This document shows, piece after piece, positions 63,286 through 64,000 of a stretch of 64,000 nt of DNA. Below the pieces are notes generated by a model. It saw nothing but the letters and a program-made list of their open reading frames with translations. It ran no database searches and had not been told where the DNA came from. Position 1 is the first letter of the stretch; the number at the start of each line of letters is the position of its first letter. Made by a program: the position numbers and the translations under genes. Source of the DNA: DATARH01 sp963847345 (GTDB lineage Bacteria > Pseudomonadota > Alphaproteobacteria > ATCC43930 > CGMCC-115725); NCBI GenBank assembly GCA_963847345.1, contig CAWJZU010000022.1:372001-436000 (forward strand). The letters run 5' to 3'.

Positions 63286-64000
63286 TTATGCCGGGATCGT
63301 CAGCGCGATCAGCGTTTCGGCGGCGCGGTCGAGGCTATCGAGCTTGCGGCAGCTGTCGATCAGCTTGTCGAATTGTGCCTCGCCGATCGCGAGCCCCGGC
63401 GCAATCGGATGGATGCGGCGCACTTCTTCCTCGAAATCCCAGATGAATTCGCGGCCGGTGCCCTCGCGTGTATAGGAGTGGCCGTCCTTTGTGAACACGG
63501 TGATGCGCGGCCCGAACAGTGTGCGGCCGACGGAAGGGATCAGCGTCACGCGCCGCATCAAATCGAGCACCTCGGGCGGGTCGCTCTCGCCGGGGCCGGG
63601 CGTCGCCTGACGCAGCATCGGAAAGCCGCGGGTCGCCGCGCCGTAAGCCGTGAAGTATGGCGTGCTGCCGACCTCCGGGGCGCCCCCGATGCCGCGGCTC
63701 GGGATCGGGAAGGCCGGGCTCGGATACTCGGTCTCCATCCAGTTGACGACCGCCTCGATGCGGTCGATCTGCTCGTAGGTGATGTCGTGCTCCGCGCAGA
63801 GCTTCGCGGTCACATCGATATGCGCGATGTTGTACCCGGCGGTCGAATAGACCCGGTACAGCGTTTCGAGAAACATCCAGTCGCGGCCGAGCCCGTCGCG
63901 TGATCGCCGCAAGATCGGCGTGGTTCTTGCCCGTAAAGCTGTAGCGCAGCTCGCCGCGGTTGTTGCCGGCATAGGAATGATAGAACCCGGCCTCGCCTTC
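63286..64000 (-). CDS. MmgE/PrpD-family protein, C-terminal part (truncated by window edge, apparent +1 frameshift)
   Basis: The 3' part of a gene that begins beyond the window. After the shift the protein reads RDGLGRDWMFLETLYRVYST...YEQIDRIEAVVNWMETEYPS and ends in the ETLIALTIPA tail, typical of MmgE/PrpD (2-methylcitrate dehydratase-like) proteins. The first 100 bases from the edge fit the family only in another frame (AGFYHSYAGNN), and one extra base around 63896-63902 explains this. Substrate unknown; not necessarily a methylcitrate enzyme. Confidence 0.75.
   Translation of the reverse strand, partial: KARPGSIIPMPATTAASCATALRARTTPILRRSRDGLGRDWMFLETLYRVYSTAGYNIAHIDVTAKLCAEHDITYEQIDRIEAVVNWMETEYPSPAFPIPSRGIGGAPEVGSTPYFTAYGAATRGFPMLRQATPGPGESDPPEVLDLMRRVTLIPSVGRTLFGPRITVFTKDGHSYTREGTGREFIWDFEEEVRRIHPIAPGLAIGEAQFDKLIDSCRKLDSLDRAAETLIALTIPA

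Overview
The window reads as chromosomal DNA of a high-GC alphaproteobacterium, probably a Rhodospirillales-like lineage. Signs of this are a GAAC-N7-GAAC SOS box (the alphaproteobacterial LexA operator) in front of lexA, a PhaR-type PHA regulator, the neighbourhood ybbN / LON-domain / Trm112 / DUF971 / asnS, and a late cobalamin block. No rRNA, convincing tRNA, CRISPR array, transposase or phage gene was seen. The species cannot be named from the sequence.

Layout. 1-3.0 kb: end of a cobalamin operon (cbiD 3' part, cobK, a secreted ankyrin protein, cobT). 3.2-6.4 kb: an overlapping type III polyketide synthase / isoprenylcysteine-type methyltransferase / MFS exporter cassette. 6.5-13.2 kb: amidase, an SDR, and minus-strand housekeeping genes (asnS, DUF971, Trm112, LON-domain, ybbN, YbaK-type deacylase). 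13.4-20.0 kb: an outer-membrane beta-barrel, an O-antigen ligase/polymerase-type membrane protein, a FecR-domain protein and a CHASE2 cyclase. 20.2-46.3 kb: a large surface-polysaccharide locus. 47-56.9 kb: YcbK-like, NIPSNAP, lexA, MlaC-like, a CapD/WbpM-type dehydratase, a VanZ-like protein, an HD protein, a low-GC orphan and an alpha-amylase. 57-64 kb: phaR, a HIG1-type protein, PduO-type adenosyltransferase, an MsrQ-like protein, an HlyD/FtsX/LolD-type ABC efflux set and the end of an MmgE/PrpD gene.

How the polysaccharide locus works together. On the minus strand, 17 closely packed genes run from wzc (42.6 kb) to a carbamoyltransferase (20.8 kb). They encode a tyrosine-kinase co-polymerase, an asparagine-synthase-like amidotransferase, eleven glycosyltransferases, a Wzm/Wzt ABC exporter, a Wzy-like polymerase and the carbamoyltransferase. 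A Wza-type export lipoprotein lies just upstream. In the 265-base leader between wza and wzc, on the coding strand, is a 13-base sequence identical to the enterobacterial ops element recognised by RfaH. A NusG/RfaH-like gene is encoded divergently 1.8 kb away. The simplest reading is a self-contained antitermination system that lets RNA polymerase read through the 21.8-kb operon. This is the most notable finding in the window.

Sequence quality. Five genes (the SDR, asnS, wzc, a PPP-family phosphatase and the MmgE/PrpD gene) are each broken by what looks like a single extra base, mostly in a run of 2-3 identical bases. Because asnS is essential and every change is a +1, these are most likely uncorrected sequencing or assembly errors. 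The genes are annotated across the shifts.
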